Below are positions 1 through 9,123 of a stretch of 41,451 nucleotides of DNA, in pieces. The stretch's first letter is position 1, and every line of letters starts with the position of its first letter. Origin of the DNA: Actinomycetes bacterium (GTDB lineage Bacteria; Actinomycetota; Acidimicrobiia; Acidimicrobiales; RAAP-2); the NCBI GenBank assembly GCA_021794995.1, contig JAJYPY010000007.1, positions 1 through 41,451 on the forward strand, read 5' to 3'. The notes beneath the pieces were generated by a model. It saw only the letters and a list, made by a program, of their open reading frames with translations, ran no database searches and was not told the DNA's origin. A program made the position numbers and the translations under genes.

Positions 1-167
1 CAGAGGCGCAAGGGCGACCATCAGACCCGGAGCGCCAACACGGGACCACCGGGAGCCAGGTCGGCAAAGACCGTTCGTGCCGGCCCGTTGGGCGAAGGTT
101 CACTATCGCTCAGTGTTTAGGAACGGTTCCTTCGTCCGTTGACGTGCAGCCGGCGGTGTGAAGGTCT
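1..167. other. Unassigned left edge
   Basis: I see no gene on either strand here. An 11-base near-palindrome GGAACGGTTCC lies at 120-130, and a TGAAG/CTTCA repeat near 157-169 at the end of the asparaginase gene. Neither has a U tract, so I do not call a terminator. Confidence 0.4.
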
Positions 168-1127
168 TCACCGTCCCACCTCTACCACCACTCTGGGTCG
201 CAGCTCGGGTTGCCGGGCATCTTTCGTCATGACGGCATACATCGACCCGAGGAGCCCCGCCGCGCCCCCGTGGCGCCCGTCGGGCGTGAGGGCGAGCGCG
301 CGTAGCTCCGCCGAGAACGGGTCCGGAAGTGAGCGGGCGTCCTCGAGCATCGCGGCGCATGCCTGCGCCGGAGCCATCCCGGCGGCGAGGAGGTCGACGA
401 CGCGCCGCGCGCCACTCACGCGCATCGCCATCTCCCCGCGCCCCGTACACGCGGCGCCCCCATAGCGCAGATCGCAGTAGTTCCCCGCACCCGGGAGGGC
501 CGAGTCGCCCACCCGCCCGGGGTACTTCCACGGATATCCGCTCGTCGACACGCCGACGCAGAGCTCGCCGGATTCATCGAGCGCGATGACATTGATCGTG
601 CCCCATGGCCCGTCGTGCGGGGTGAAGCGCCGCATGAGCGCGCGCGTCGTCTCGCGGTAGCGCCGGTCGCCCGCCGTCGCGTGCGCGCCTTCACCCTCGA
701 CGGGCTCGTCCTCGGCCGCGAGCGCGTCCGCGTAGAGGCGCCGGGACTCTGCGGTCAGGAGCTCAGATCGGTCGAACCCGCACTCATCGGCGAAGAGCTC
801 CGCTCCCTCCCCGACCAACAGGCAGTGCTGCGGGAGGCGATCGAGGACCGCTCGCGCAACCGAGATCGGGTGCGGGAAACCGCGGAGCGCACCGACCCCG
901 CCAAATGCGCGCGTCGAGCCCACCATGACTGACGCGTCGAGCTCCACCTCTCCACGCGCGTTGGGCAGGCCGCCCGTGCCGACATAGTGGTCCGACTCGT
1001 TGTCCTCGCATAGGCGCAGCGCGGCTTCGACCGCGTCGAGCGCACTCCCCCTGTGCCGAAGAATGTCCATCCCCGCCGTCAGCCCGACTTCACTCCGCTC
1101 ACTGCCGATGATCACCGGGCCTGCCAC
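168..1127 (-). CDS. Asparaginase-2 family Ntn-hydrolase (isoaspartyl peptidase / aspartylglucosaminidase type)
   Basis: Predicted N-terminal-nucleophile amidohydrolase that cleaves an asparagine side-chain amide or isoaspartyl bond. The family signature is visible: a nucleophile Thr in '[20 protein letters not shown]' (about residue 177 of 319), then '[16 protein letters not shown]'. Members are made as one chain that self-cleaves before this Thr. The substrate cannot be read from sequence. The motif is closer to aspartylglucosaminidases than to plant-type asparaginases. It is the last gene of the hut operon and overlaps the hutI 3' end. I chose the GTG at 1127 because AAGGAGG lies just upstream. 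Two more in-frame GTG codons (1142, 1157) lie in copies of the same 15-bp repeat, so the ORF-track start adds a repetitive '[10 protein letters not shown]'. An Asn/Asp-releasing enzyme beside histidine catabolism fits amino-acid salvage (inference). Confidence 0.82.
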   Translation of the reverse strand: MAGPVIIGSERSEVGLTAGMDILRHRGSALDAVEAALRLCEDNESDHYVGTGGLPNARGEVELDASVMVGSTRAFGGVGALRGFPHPISVARAVLDRLPQHCLLVGEGAELFADECGFDRSELLTAESRRLYADALAAEDEPVEGEGAHATAGDRRYRETTRALMRRFTPHDGPWGTINVIALDESGELCVGVSTSGYPWKYPGRVGDSALPGAGNYCDLRYGGAACTGRGEMAMRVSGARRVVDLLAAGMAPAQACAAMLEDARSLPDPFSAELRALALTPDGRHGGAAGLLGSMYAVMTKDARQPELRPRVVVEVGR

Positions 1128-2344
1128 GGTCCTCCTTGCCACGGTCCTCCTTGCCACGGTCCCACCCTCTCGCCGGCACGCCAGACGCCGGCGACCAGCT
1201 GAACTCCCGGACGGTAGGCGAGATGGAGGTAGCTCGGCGCGTCGAGCACCACCACGTCCGCCCGCGCCCCGATCCGGAGGTGTCCGATGTCGTCACGGCG
1301 CAGCGCCCGCGCCCCACCCGCCGTTGCCGCAGCCAGCGCCTCTTCGGGCGTCATGCGCAGCTCCCGGACGCCCAGCGCGATGCACAGCGGCATGTTCGTC
1401 GTGTAGCTGGACCCCGGATTGCAGTCGGTGGCCAGCGCGACGGGCACGCCTGCGTCGAGGAGGCGCCGCGCGTCGGGATAGGGCGCGCGCGTCGAAAAGT
1501 CGCACGCGGGCAGGAGCGTCGCGACCGTTCGGCTCTCCGCGAGCAACGCGACGTCCTCCTCGCGCAAGTAGGTGCAGTGGTCCGCCGACGCCGCCCCGGC
1601 CTCCACGGCGACCCGCACCCCAGGTCCGGGCGCGAGCTGGTTGGCATGCACACGCGCGCCGAGGCCGCGTCGAGTTCCCGCGCGCAGCACTTCGGCAGAC
1701 TGGTCCGCGTCGAAGGCGCCGCGCTCGCAGAACACGTCCACCCAGCGGGCGAGCGGCGCGCATGCGTCCAGCATCTCGCCGCAGACCAGCGCGACGTAGT
1801 CATCCGGGTGTCCCATGTACTCCGGCGCGACCATGTGTGCGCCGAGGAACGTCGTCTCGTCGGTCACCGTTCCGGCGATGCGGAGGAGACGCGCCTCGTC
1901 CTCGACGCTAAGCCCGTAGCCCGACTTGCACTCGAGCGTCGTCGTCCCGGTGCTGGCCGCTTCGGCCGCCAGCCGTTCGAGGGTCGCGCGGAGCTCGTGG
2001 TCGTCCGCGTTGCGGGTGGCCTCTACGGTGGCCGAGATCCCGCCCGCTTCGTACGGCCGGCCGGCCATGCGCGCGGCAAACTCGGGCGCACGATCGCCGG
2101 CGAACACGGCGTGGGTGTGACTGTCGACGAATCCGGGCACCACCGCGCGCCCGTCCACGTCGACCACCGCGTCGCCCACTCCCTGCGGCGTGACGGAATC
2201 TGCGCCCACCCAGGCGACGCGCCCTGTCTCGACGACGAGCGCAGCCTGGCGTCGCACGCCGAGCGGGCCCTCCCCGGCGGAGGGGTCGTTCGTCACCAGC
2301 TCGCCGATGTGGCGGAAGACGATCGACCCCGAGCCGTCTGCCAC
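1112..2344 (-). CDS. hutI: Imidazolonepropionase HutI
   Basis: Hydrolyses 4-imidazolone-5-propionate to N-formimino-L-glutamate, the third step of histidine degradation. It is a metal-dependent amidohydrolase. Visible metal and substrate motifs are '[20 protein letters not shown]', '[11 protein letters not shown]', '[11 protein letters not shown]', '[10 protein letters not shown]' and '[17 protein letters not shown]', in the usual order. The start given is the GTG at 2344, preceded by GGGAGG, giving 410 residues. In-frame GTG codons at 2359, 2374 and 2389 lie in further 15-bp repeat copies. The ORF-track start at 2389 would add a repeated 'RPVAG' N-terminus. The C-terminus ends in three GPWQ-type repeats encoded by the overlapping start region of the downstream gene. 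It follows hutF by a short gap. Confidence 0.93.
   Translation of the reverse strand: MADGSGSIVFRHIGELVTNDPSAGEGPLGVRRQAALVVETGRVAWVGADSVTPQGVGDAVVDVDGRAVVPGFVDSHTHAVFAGDRAPEFAARMAGRPYEAGGISATVEATRNADDHELRATLERLAAEAASTGTTTLECKSGYGLSVEDEARLLRIAGTVTDETTFLGAHMVAPEYMGHPDDYVALVCGEMLDACAPLARWVDVFCERGAFDADQSAEVLRAGTRRGLGARVHANQLAPGPGVRVAVEAGAASADHCTYLREEDVALLAESRTVATLLPACDFSTRAPYPDARRLLDAGVPVALATDCNPGSSYTTNMPLCIALGVRELRMTPEEALAAATAGGARALRRDDIGHLRIGARADVVVLDAPSYLHLAYRPGVQLVAGVWRAGERVGPWQGGPWQGGPWQAR
1122..1162 (-). repeat. 15-bp tandem repeat (about 2.7 copies) carrying ribosome-binding site plus GTG start
   Basis: On the minus strand the unit reads AGGAGGACCGTGGCA. The full copies contain a strong Shine-Dalgarno followed three bases later by an in-frame GTG. 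The array lies in the overlap of the hutI 3' end and the asparaginase 5' end, so it is translated in two frames: as GGPWQ repeats at the HutI C-terminus and as (V/M)ARRT at the next protein's N-terminus. Because 15 is a multiple of three, copy-number change would keep both frames. Confidence 0.85.
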
Positions 2345-2398
2345 CGGCCTCCCTGCCACCGGCCTCCCTGCCACCGGCCGCTCTGCCACCGGCCGCCC
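2339..2398 (-). repeat. 15-bp tandem repeat (4 copies) over the hutI start, two copies with SD + GTG
   Basis: Four head-to-tail 15-mers. On the minus strand the two downstream copies are GGGAGGCCGGTGGCA. The upstream copies are GAGCGGCCGGTGGCA and GGGCGGCCGGTGGCA. Each has an in-phase GTG, and the two downstream copies have a good Shine-Dalgarno. Upstream, two copies of an 8-mer (TAGGGCGG on the minus strand) run on from the hutF stop codon. The unit matches the repeat at the next gene start at 12 of 15 positions. Confidence 0.85.
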
Positions 2399-2413
2399 TA
2401 CCGCCCTACCGCC

Positions 2414-3874
2414 CTAGGCCCGCGCCGCGGCACGCACGACCTCTGCGATCGCGCCGGACAGCTCGGCCGCCACGTCGCCGAGGAGGAGGTGCCGCCCGTC
2501 CTCCACGACGCGCCGTCCCGAGACGACCACGTCGGTCACGTCGGGCGGTCCAGCACCGAAGACGACGTGCTCGACCAGGGTGTCCGGCGTGGCTCCTGCG
2601 AGGCGAACCGACGACAGCGACACCGTGACGAGGTCAGCCGGCGCGCCCGGCGTGATGCGTCCCGCGTCATGCCAGCCGATGGAGGCGTGTGCCCCGGTGG
2701 TCGCCGCATCAAGCAGGGCCGCCGTCTCGAAGCGCCCGCGCTCGCCGGTCGCGAGCCGGTCGTCGAGCTCGAGCGCGCGCATCTCTTCGAACGGGTCGAT
2801 GACGGCGTGGCTGTCGGTGCCGAGCACGATCGGGCTGCCCTCCCGCGCAAGCGTGGAGGCCTTCCCGATCCCGTCGCCCAGCGCCCGCTCCGTGGTGGGG
2901 CACATGCACACCGCCGTTCCCGAGCGTCCGAGCGCGCTGATCGCCGCCGGGTGGAGGTGGGTCGCGTGGACGACGGTCGTGGAGCGCCCGAGTGCGCCGA
3001 CGGAGTCGAGGAGGTCGACGGGCGCCGCCCCGTACGCGTGCCTCACCGTGTCGTTCTCCGCCCGCTGCTCGGAGACGTGGACGTGGAACGGCACGTCGTG
3101 GCCGAGGGCCCACGACGCCACCGCTCCGGCGTCGCCGGGCGCGACGGCGCGCAGCGAGTGGGCGGCCGCACCGACCAGGGCACGTCCGGGTGCCGTGACG
3201 GACGCAAGCGCCTCTGCCCTCTCCGCCCAACGCCCCACGTCCCCGTCGCAGAACCGCTGTTGGACTCCTTCCGGCGGCGTCCCGGGGCCGCCGGTGAGAT
3301 AGCAGGTGTCGAGCACGGTGATGCGGATGCCAGCGTCGGCGGCGGCGACGACGAGGACGCGCCCCATCTCGTTGGGGTCGTCGTAGGGAGTGCCGCCGGG
3401 CCCGTGATGCAGGTAATGGAACTCTCCGACGGCCGAGAACCCGGCGAGCACCATCTCTGCGAACACCGCGCGCGCCAGCCGGTGGTAAAGGGCGGGGTCC
3501 AGCACCGCGGCGACGGTGTACATCTCGTCACGCCAGGTCCAAAAAGTCCCCGGCCGTTCGGCGCGGCCCCGCAGCACGCGGTGGAAGGCGTGGCTGTGTG
3601 CATTGGCGAACCCCGGCAGCGTGAGCCCCCGAAGATGCGCTGCGTCCGCGGTGCGCGCAACGCCAGGCTCCACCGCCACGAACCTGCCGTCCTCGACCGT
3701 CACCGCCACGTCGCTCGCGGCGGTCGCCGACCCGGCGCCAAGGTACGCGAGGTCGCAGTGGTAGCGGGTCGCGCTCAACTCGTCATTCCACAGGGGCGAT
3801 GGCCACACCGCACCCTCGGGTACCACGAGCACCGCCGGCTCCTCCCGCACCGATGCAAGCCCCCACGTGGCCAC
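2414..3874 (-). CDS. hutF: Formimidoylglutamate deiminase HutF
   Basis: Amidohydrolase that converts N-formimino-L-glutamate to N-formyl-L-glutamate plus ammonia, as in the five-step hut pathway. Metal-site motifs are visible: 'GFANAHSHAFHRVLRG', 'GEFHYLHHGPGGTPYDDPNE', 'FHVHVSEQRAEN', 'VHATHLHP' and 'LGTDSHAVIDPFEEMR'. The GTG start at 3874 gives 486 residues, longer than the roughly 450 I expect. The homologous region seems to begin near 'TRYHCDLAYL' (about residue 36), so a later start is possible, and no convincing SD is seen. It lies 21 bp after hutH, so it is co-transcribed. HutF normally works with an N-formylglutamate deformylase (HutG), which is not in this window. Confidence 0.88.
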   Translation of the reverse strand: MATWGLASVREEPAVLVVPEGAVWPSPLWNDELSATRYHCDLAYLGAGSATAASDVAVTVEDGRFVAVEPGVARTADAAHLRGLTLPGFANAHSHAFHRVLRGRAERPGTFWTWRDEMYTVAAVLDPALYHRLARAVFAEMVLAGFSAVGEFHYLHHGPGGTPYDDPNEMGRVLVVAAADAGIRITVLDTCYLTGGPGTPPEGVQQRFCDGDVGRWAERAEALASVTAPGRALVGAAAHSLRAVAPGDAGAVASWALGHDVPFHVHVSEQRAENDTVRHAYGAAPVDLLDSVGALGRSTTVVHATHLHPAAISALGRSGTAVCMCPTTERALGDGIGKASTLAREGSPIVLGTDSHAVIDPFEEMRALELDDRLATGERGRFETAALLDAATTGAHASIGWHDAGRITPGAPADLVTVSLSSVRLAGATPDTLVEHVVFGAGPPDVTDVVVSGRRVVEDGRHLLLGDVAAELSGAIAEVVRAAARA

Positions 3875-3895
3875 AACCGCAGGTCGCGATGCCGC

Positions 3896-5434
3896 TCACC
3901 CGAGCGCCCCCGCCACAGACGCAGCCGCCTCGACGAGCCGGCCGGACCGCACGAACGCATCGGCCGCCTCGAGCTCGGGTGCCGAGAAGCGATCCGGTCC
4001 CATCCCGAGCACCGTCTCGCGCAGCGCGTGGATCACCGCGGCGGTGGCCGGTGCGGGCTCCAGCGGCGCGCGTAGCTCGAGGGCCCTGGCCGCGGCCACG
4101 AGCTCCACCGCGAGGACCCGTCGGAGGTTCATGATGGCCCGGCGCAGCTTTCGCCCCGCGCTCCACCCCATGGAGACATGGTCCTCTTGCATCGCAGACG
4201 TCGGAATCGAGTCGACGCTCGCGGGCTGCGCGAGGCGCTTGTTCTCCGAGACGAGCGCCGCCTGGGTGTACTGGGCGAGCATGAGCCCCGAGTCGACACC
4301 GGGGTTCGCGGCGAGGAACGGCGGCAGCCCGTTGCTGCGCGCCCGGTCGAGCAGGCGATCGGTTCTCCGCTCCGCCATCGAGGCGAGATCGCAGAGCGCG
4401 ATGGCGAGGAAGTCCATGGCGTAGCCGAGTGGTGCGCCGTGGAAGTTCCCGTTGGAGGTGACTTCGCCCGTCTCGAGGACGACGGGATTGTCGATCGTCG
4501 CCGCCAGCTCACGCGACGCGACCGCCACGCCGTGCGCCAGCGTGTCGCGAACGGCCCCGGTGACCTGCGGCGCGCACCGGCACGAATAGGCGTCCTGCAC
4601 GCGGGTGTCCCCCGAGCGGTGCGAGGCGATGATCTGCGATCCCGACATGACGCGGAACATGTTGTCGGCGCTCACCGCCTGGCCCGGGTGCGGTCGCAGG
4701 GGTCCGTGGAGCTCCGGACGGAATGCCTGGTCGGTTCCGAGCAGCGCCTCGACGCTCATCGCCGCGGTGACGTCGGCGGCCGTGCAGAGGGACTGGAGAT
4801 CCGCCAGCGCCATGACGAGCATCCCGAGCATCCCATCGGTCCCGTTGATGAGGGCGAGACCCTCTTTGGCCGCGAGTCGCACCGGCTCGATGCCCGCACG
4901 GCTCATTGCATCGGCGCCCCGCTCACGGGCGCCGTCGGGCCCGAGCACCTCGCCCTCGCCCATGAGCACGAGCGCGCTGTGCGCGAGCGGTGCGAGATCG
5001 CCGCTGCACCCGAGTGACCCGTACTCGGGGACGACAGGGGTGATGCCGGCGTTCAGCATCGCCACGAGCGTCTCCGCAACGACCGGGCGTGCCCCGGTGC
5101 GTCCGGAGGCGAGGGTCTTGCAGCGCAAGAACATCATTGCCCGGACAACCTCTCGCTCCACAGGGTCGCCCATGCCCGCTGCGTGAGACCGGATGAGGCT
5201 CACCTGGAGGTCGTCGCGCAGCTCCCGGGGAATGTGGCGGGTCGCGAGCGCCCCGAATCCGGTGGAGATGCCGTAGGCCGGCTCGGGCGCGTCGGCCAGC
5301 AGCTCGACCGCCGAACGCGTCGCCTGCATGGCCGCCACGGCGGCCGCGCTGAGCGCGACCGGCGCATCGTGCCGGGCGACCGCGAGCACGTCGGCGGCCG
5401 TCGTCCCCGACACGCCCAGCTCGACGCGGGTCAC
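3896..5434 (-). CDS. hutH: Histidine ammonia-lyase HutH
   Basis: Deaminates L-histidine to urocanate, the first step of the pathway, using an MIO prosthetic group formed autocatalytically from an internal tripeptide. The '[11 protein letters not shown]' motif (about residue 54) and '[14 protein letters not shown]' (about 139-152) are clear. The MIO tripeptide reads Cys-Ser-Gly (143-145) rather than the classical Ala-Ser-Gly. The codon is TGC, so the reading is unambiguous. I chose the GTG at 5434, which overlaps the hutU stop as GTGA and gives 512 residues, the family length. The ORF track extends far upstream into hutU and that part is spurious. No strong SD is present, so translation is probably coupled to hutU. 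Confidence 0.93.
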   Translation of the reverse strand: MTRVELGVSGTTAADVLAVARHDAPVALSAAAVAAMQATRSAVELLADAPEPAYGISTGFGALATRHIPRELRDDLQVSLIRSHAAGMGDPVEREVVRAMMFLRCKTLASGRTGARPVVAETLVAMLNAGITPVVPEYGSLGCSGDLAPLAHSALVLMGEGEVLGPDGARERGADAMSRAGIEPVRLAAKEGLALINGTDGMLGMLVMALADLQSLCTAADVTAAMSVEALLGTDQAFRPELHGPLRPHPGQAVSADNMFRVMSGSQIIASHRSGDTRVQDAYSCRCAPQVTGAVRDTLAHGVAVASRELAATIDNPVVLETGEVTSNGNFHGAPLGYAMDFLAIALCDLASMAERRTDRLLDRARSNGLPPFLAANPGVDSGLMLAQYTQAALVSENKRLAQPASVDSIPTSAMQEDHVSMGWSAGRKLRRAIMNLRRVLAVELVAAARALELRAPLEPAPATAAVIHALRETVLGMGPDRFSAPELEAADAFVRSGRLVEAAASVAGALG

Positions 5435-7104
5435 GAGGACGCCATCGGCACGCGCACGCCGCGGCGCTCGGCCACGGCGACCGCCTCGGGGTACCCGGCG
5501 TCGGCGTGACGGAGGACACCGGTCGCCGGGTCGTTCGTGAGCACCCGTGCGAGCTTCTCGGCGGCGACGGCCGAGCCGTCGGCGACACACACCTGGCCGG
5601 CGTGGATCGACCGCCCGATGCCCACCCCGCCGCCGTGGTGGATCGAGACCCACGACGCACCGCTCGCAGTGGACACGAGGGCGTTCAGGAGCGGCCAGTC
5701 GGCGATCGCGTCGGACCCGTCGCGCATCGCCTCGGTCTCGCGGTATGGAGAGGCGACCGATCCGCAGTCCAGGTGGTCGCGCCCGATCACGATCGGTGCC
5801 GCGACCTCACCGGAGGCGACCATCTCGTTGAAGCGCAGGCCCGCCAGGTCGCGCTCGCCGAGGCCAAGCCAGCAGATCCGTGCCGGCAGGCCCTGATGGC
5901 GCACGCGCTCGCCGGCCAGCGTGATCCAGCGCACGAGCCGTTCGTTGTCGGCGAACAGCTCGGTCACCGCGGCATCGGTTGCGACGATGTCCCTCGGGTC
6001 GCCCGACAGCGCGGCCCAGCGGAACGGCCCCTTCCCTTCGCAGAACAGCGGACGGATGTAGGCCGGGACGAATCCGGGGTAGTCGAATGCCCGCTCATAG
6101 CCGCCGAGGCGCGCCTCCGCCCGCAGGCTGTTGCCGTAGTCGAAGACCTCGGTCCCCTTGTCCATCAGTGCGACGAGCGCCTCGCAGTGGGTCGCCATCG
6201 CCGCACGACTGCGTCGCACGTACTCGTCGGGGGCGTCGGTGCGCAGGCGACGGGCATCGTCGAGCGACATGCCGGGCGGCACGTAGTTCAGCGGGTCGTG
6301 CGCGGGGGTCTGGTCGGTCGCGACGTCGACCTGCACGTCTCGGCGTGCGATCTCCCCGATCACCTCCGAACCGTTGCCGACGAGCCCGACGGAGAGCGCG
6401 GTCGCGTCCCGTCGAGCCCGTTCGGCGAGCTCGAGTGCCTCGTCGAGGCTGTGTGCCAGCGTGTCCAGGTAACCCGTCGACAGCCGCCTCTCGATCCGGC
6501 TCGGATCGACGTCACAGCAGATGACCGCGCCACCGTTCATGGTGACGGCCAAGGGCTGGGCTCCTCCCATGCCGCCCGCACCGCAAGTGACCGTGAGCGT
6601 GCCTGCCAGCGTCCCGCCGAACCGCTTGTCCGCGACGGCGGCGAACGTCTCGTACGTGCCCTGAAGGATGCCCTGGGTCCCGATGTAGATCCACGAACCG
6701 GCCGTCATCTGCCCGTACATCGTGAGCCCCAACGCCTCGAGCCGGCGGAACTCGTCCAAGGTCGCCCAGTCCGGCACCAGGTTCGCGTTGGCGATGAGGA
6801 CCCGTGGCGCCCACTCGTGGGTGGACAGGATCCCGACCGGACGGCCCGACTGGACGAGGAGCGTCTCGTCTCCCTCGAGCTCTGCGAGCGACCGCTCGAT
6901 CGCCTGGAACGACGGCCAGTCGCGGGCGGCCTTCCCGGACCCTCCGTACACGACGAGCTCCTGGGGATGCTCGGCCACCTCGGGGTCGAGATTGTTGCGC
7001 AGCATGCGGAGCGCGGCCTCCTGGGGCCAGCCCTTGCACGTGATCGACGGGCCGCGCGGCGCCCGGATCACCGCCGGGGCACGGACTCCGCGTGCGTCGG
7101 GCAT
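5431..7104 (-). CDS. hutU: Urocanate hydratase HutU
   Basis: Adds water to urocanate to give 4-imidazolone-5-propionate, using tightly bound NAD+ as electrophile. Recognisable stretches are '[11 protein letters not shown]' (about 53-63), '[20 protein letters not shown]', the glycine-rich '[20 protein letters not shown]', and the C-terminal '[20 protein letters not shown]'. At 557 residues it is the usual length. The ATG at 7104 is preceded by CCGGAGGTGAGG, a better placed SD than for the GTG at 7110. It is the first gene of the hut operon and its stop overlaps the hutH start. Confidence 0.95.
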   Translation of the reverse strand: MPDARGVRAPAVIRAPRGPSITCKGWPQEAALRMLRNNLDPEVAEHPQELVVYGGSGKAARDWPSFQAIERSLAELEGDETLLVQSGRPVGILSTHEWAPRVLIANANLVPDWATLDEFRRLEALGLTMYGQMTAGSWIYIGTQGILQGTYETFAAVADKRFGGTLAGTLTVTCGAGGMGGAQPLAVTMNGGAVICCDVDPSRIERRLSTGYLDTLAHSLDEALELAERARRDATALSVGLVGNGSEVIGEIARRDVQVDVATDQTPAHDPLNYVPPGMSLDDARRLRTDAPDEYVRRSRAAMATHCEALVALMDKGTEVFDYGNSLRAEARLGGYERAFDYPGFVPAYIRPLFCEGKGPFRWAALSGDPRDIVATDAAVTELFADNERLVRWITLAGERVRHQGLPARICWLGLGERDLAGLRFNEMVASGEVAAPIVIGRDHLDCGSVASPYRETEAMRDGSDAIADWPLLNALVSTASGASWVSIHHGGGVGIGRSIHAGQVCVADGSAVAAEKLARVLTNDPATGVLRHADAGYPEAVAVAERRGVRVPMASS

Positions 7105-7123
7105 CCTCACCTCCGGGACTTTT

Positions 7124-7140
7124 GCTGGCAGCGAGCCAGC
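7124..7140 (-). promoter_or_regulatory. Hairpin in the htrA-hutU gap, with a weak candidate hutU promoter beside it
   Basis: A perfect 6-bp stem (GCTGGC, five-base loop, GCCAGC) lies 20 bp upstream of the hutU start. On the minus strand it is followed by AAAA rather than a U tract, so it is not a textbook terminator for htrA. It may be part of the hutU leader. A weak promoter pair, TGAGCA then 17 bp then TAGGCT, overlaps the htrA stop. Function is unknown. Confidence 0.3.
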
Positions 7141-7163
7141 CTACGCACCCCGGGGCGCGGTGC

Positions 7164-8849
7164 TCACTCCGCCGGGCCGGCCGCCAGGGTGACCATCGCC
7201 GAGTGGGTCTGCCCTGTGCGGGTGGTCCAAGTCACCCGCACGGTCTCTCCCGGCTTGTGGGCGAGCATGACCTTGGTCAGGGCGTTCGCTGTGCTGATCG
7301 TCGTGCCTCCCAAGCTCGTGATCACGTCGTACTGGCCGAGTCCCACCTGTGCGGCCGGCGTGTTCGGGATCACCCCTTCTACGAGCGCCCCGCTGCTCGG
7401 CGTCGACGATGTGGTGGCGGGTGTGGCGGGTGTGGCTGTCGGTGTCCTGCCCCCGCCGAACGCGCCGCCCGAGGCCGGTGTGGTACGTGTCGAGCTCGGA
7501 GACGCGATGTAGACGCCCAGAAATGCCGTGCCGCCGATGTGCACCGACGCGGTCGCCTTGCCGGCCATGATCTGGTGCGCCGTCGCGATCGCTGCGTTGA
7601 TCGGGATCGAGTAGCCCTGCCCTGTCGCAGCGCCTCTGAAGCTGTAGCCCTGAGCGGCGGACGCCGCGGTGTCCATGCCGACGACCTGGCCGGACGGAGT
7701 CACGAGGGGTCCACCCGAGTCACCGGGCTGGATGTCGGCGTTCGTCTCGATGAGCCCGCTCAGGTGCTCGGTCGTCACCCCGAGTGAGCCCTGGTCGCTT
7801 GCTGTGATCGATTGGTTCAGCGCGGTCACCGAGCCTCCAGCGGCGCTCGGTGTGCCCCCGGTGCCCCCGGCGTTCCCGATGCCGACGATCGACTCACCGA
7901 CCTTGACGTTCGACGAGTTCCCGAGAGTCACGGTCTTCAGTCCCGAGGCGCCCTTCAGCTGGATCACCGCCACGTCGACTGTCTTGTCGTACCCGACGAC
8001 GCTCGCTGTGTACGTCCTGCCGTTTCCGAGGTCGGTCACCTTGATCGACGTCGAGCCCTCGATGACGTGGTTGTTGGTGAGGACCTTGCCTGTGGGCGTC
8101 AGGACCATCCCGGTGCCGGCCGCTTCCTCTGTCTGGTAGCGCAGCACGGTGTTGATGTCGACCAGTCCCGGGGTCACTTTCCTGGCAATGGCCGCGACGT
8201 CCGCGGGGGCGCCGGTGGCAGATGAGATCTTCCCCGAGCCCTGTGTCGATGTGACTGTGGCGGGCGATGTCCGCCCACTTCCGGGAAGCACCGGGGTCGT
8301 GCGCACCGCGGGGGTGGTGCCGCCGTTCCACACCCCGTAGCCGATGCCGACGCCGACGAGCAGTGCGAGCACGGTGAAGAGCGCGGCCCCGATCGCCGCC
8401 AGCGTGCGCCGGGGCGGACGCGGACTCACCGGTTGCCCGGCTGCCCACCCTCCCTGGTGCCCCCAGGGTCCCGCCGGGGGGGCCCAGCCCCAGCCGCGCT
8501 CGGACCACGGGCTCCCCGACCAGTCTCCAGGGCCTCCGGGGCCTCCGGGGCCTCCGGGGCCGTACCCCCCGTACGTCGGCTGCTGCGCCGCGTGCCCGGC
8601 ACGTTGGCCCTCGTCGCGTGCACCCGAACCCCACGAGGATCCTCCCCATCCGGGCGCGCCGTGCCCCGGCCATTGAGCCGGCCCCGGACGGGGCTCGTGC
8701 CACCAGGGAGCTGGCGGCTGGTCGGGTGCACCGCCACCGACGGGTGCACCGCCACCGACGGGTCGGGAAGGATCCGAGGCGCCGTCTCCTGGCACCATCT
8801 CGTCTGCGTCCGGTCGTCCCTGGGCGTCGTCCGGTGAGCCCTCGCTCAT
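7164..8849 (-). CDS. HtrA/DegP-type membrane-anchored serine protease with PDZ domain
   Basis: Envelope quality-control protease. The layout over 561 residues is: a Gly/Pro-rich cytoplasmic N-terminus with two VGGGAP repeats and GGP runs (1-145), one transmembrane helix (about 149-173), a trypsin-like domain with catalytic His261 ('LTNNHVIEG'), Asp292 ('TVDVAVIQL') and Ser378 ('QPGDSGGPLV'), and a C-terminal PDZ domain ('VEGVIPNTPAAQVGLGQYDV'). The ATG at 8849 has GAGGAGAGAGC upstream. The ORF-track start at 9353 runs into the divergent gene and is rejected. The protease domain should lie outside the membrane. It is transcribed divergently from a RodZ-like gene across a shared regulatory region. 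Confidence 0.92.
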   Translation of the reverse strand: MSEGSPDDAQGRPDADEMVPGDGASDPSRPVGGGAPVGGGAPDQPPAPWWHEPRPGPAQWPGHGAPGWGGSSWGSGARDEGQRAGHAAQQPTYGGYGPGGPGGPGGPGDWSGSPWSERGWGWAPPAGPWGHQGGWAAGQPVSPRPPRRTLAAIGAALFTVLALLVGVGIGYGVWNGGTTPAVRTTPVLPGSGRTSPATVTSTQGSGKISSATGAPADVAAIARKVTPGLVDINTVLRYQTEEAAGTGMVLTPTGKVLTNNHVIEGSTSIKVTDLGNGRTYTASVVGYDKTVDVAVIQLKGASGLKTVTLGNSSNVKVGESIVGIGNAGGTGGTPSAAGGSVTALNQSITASDQGSLGVTTEHLSGLIETNADIQPGDSGGPLVTPSGQVVGMDTAASAAQGYSFRGAATGQGYSIPINAAIATAHQIMAGKATASVHIGGTAFLGVYIASPSSTRTTPASGGAFGGGRTPTATPATPATTSSTPSSGALVEGVIPNTPAAQVGLGQYDVITSLGGTTISTANALTKVMLAHKPGETVRVTWTTRTGQTHSAMVTLAAGPAE

Positions 8850-9000
8850 GCTCTCTCCTCGGTCCACCGCCAGTCTCCTCGTTCTCTCGTGCAGGCTACG
8901 ACCCCACCGCGTGGGACCAGTACAGCGGGGCAAGGTAAGAGATCGCGAAAGACGCCGTAGAAGCCTCCTAAATTGCCCCCGCCGGCGATGTCCCAGGGCC

Positions 9001-9016
9001 GTGACGAGATCGTCAC
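9001..9016. promoter_or_regulatory. Palindromic operator candidate in the htrA / RodZ-like divergent region
   Basis: GTGACGAGATCGTCAC has 7-bp arms around two central bases. It ends five bases before a TTGACA hexamer (9021-9026) on the plus strand, so a bound protein could block polymerase in either direction. A weak -10-like TATGTC (9042-9047) follows at a 15-bp spacing. The binding protein is unknown. Confidence 0.45.
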
Positions 9017-9123
9017 ACGCTTGACATGTCCGTGTCCTGGGTATGTCCGCAGCGGGCCACCACCGAGTCGAACCGCCGGGCCGGCGGCACCGGGGCCCTG
9101 CAGCAGACCGAAGGGAAGGGACG

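Noticed and set aside
120-130. Terminator hairpin downstream of the hut operon
   Set aside because: GGAACGGTTCC leaves a one-base loop and there is no U tract.
1136-4075. 979-codon plus-strand ORF opposite hutI/hutF
   Set aside because: Antisense shadow of well-recognised genes in GC-rich DNA; Arg/His-rich translation with no motif.
5506-7512. 668-codon plus-strand ORF opposite hutU
   Set aside because: Antisense to hutU and the htrA end; no domain and no SD.
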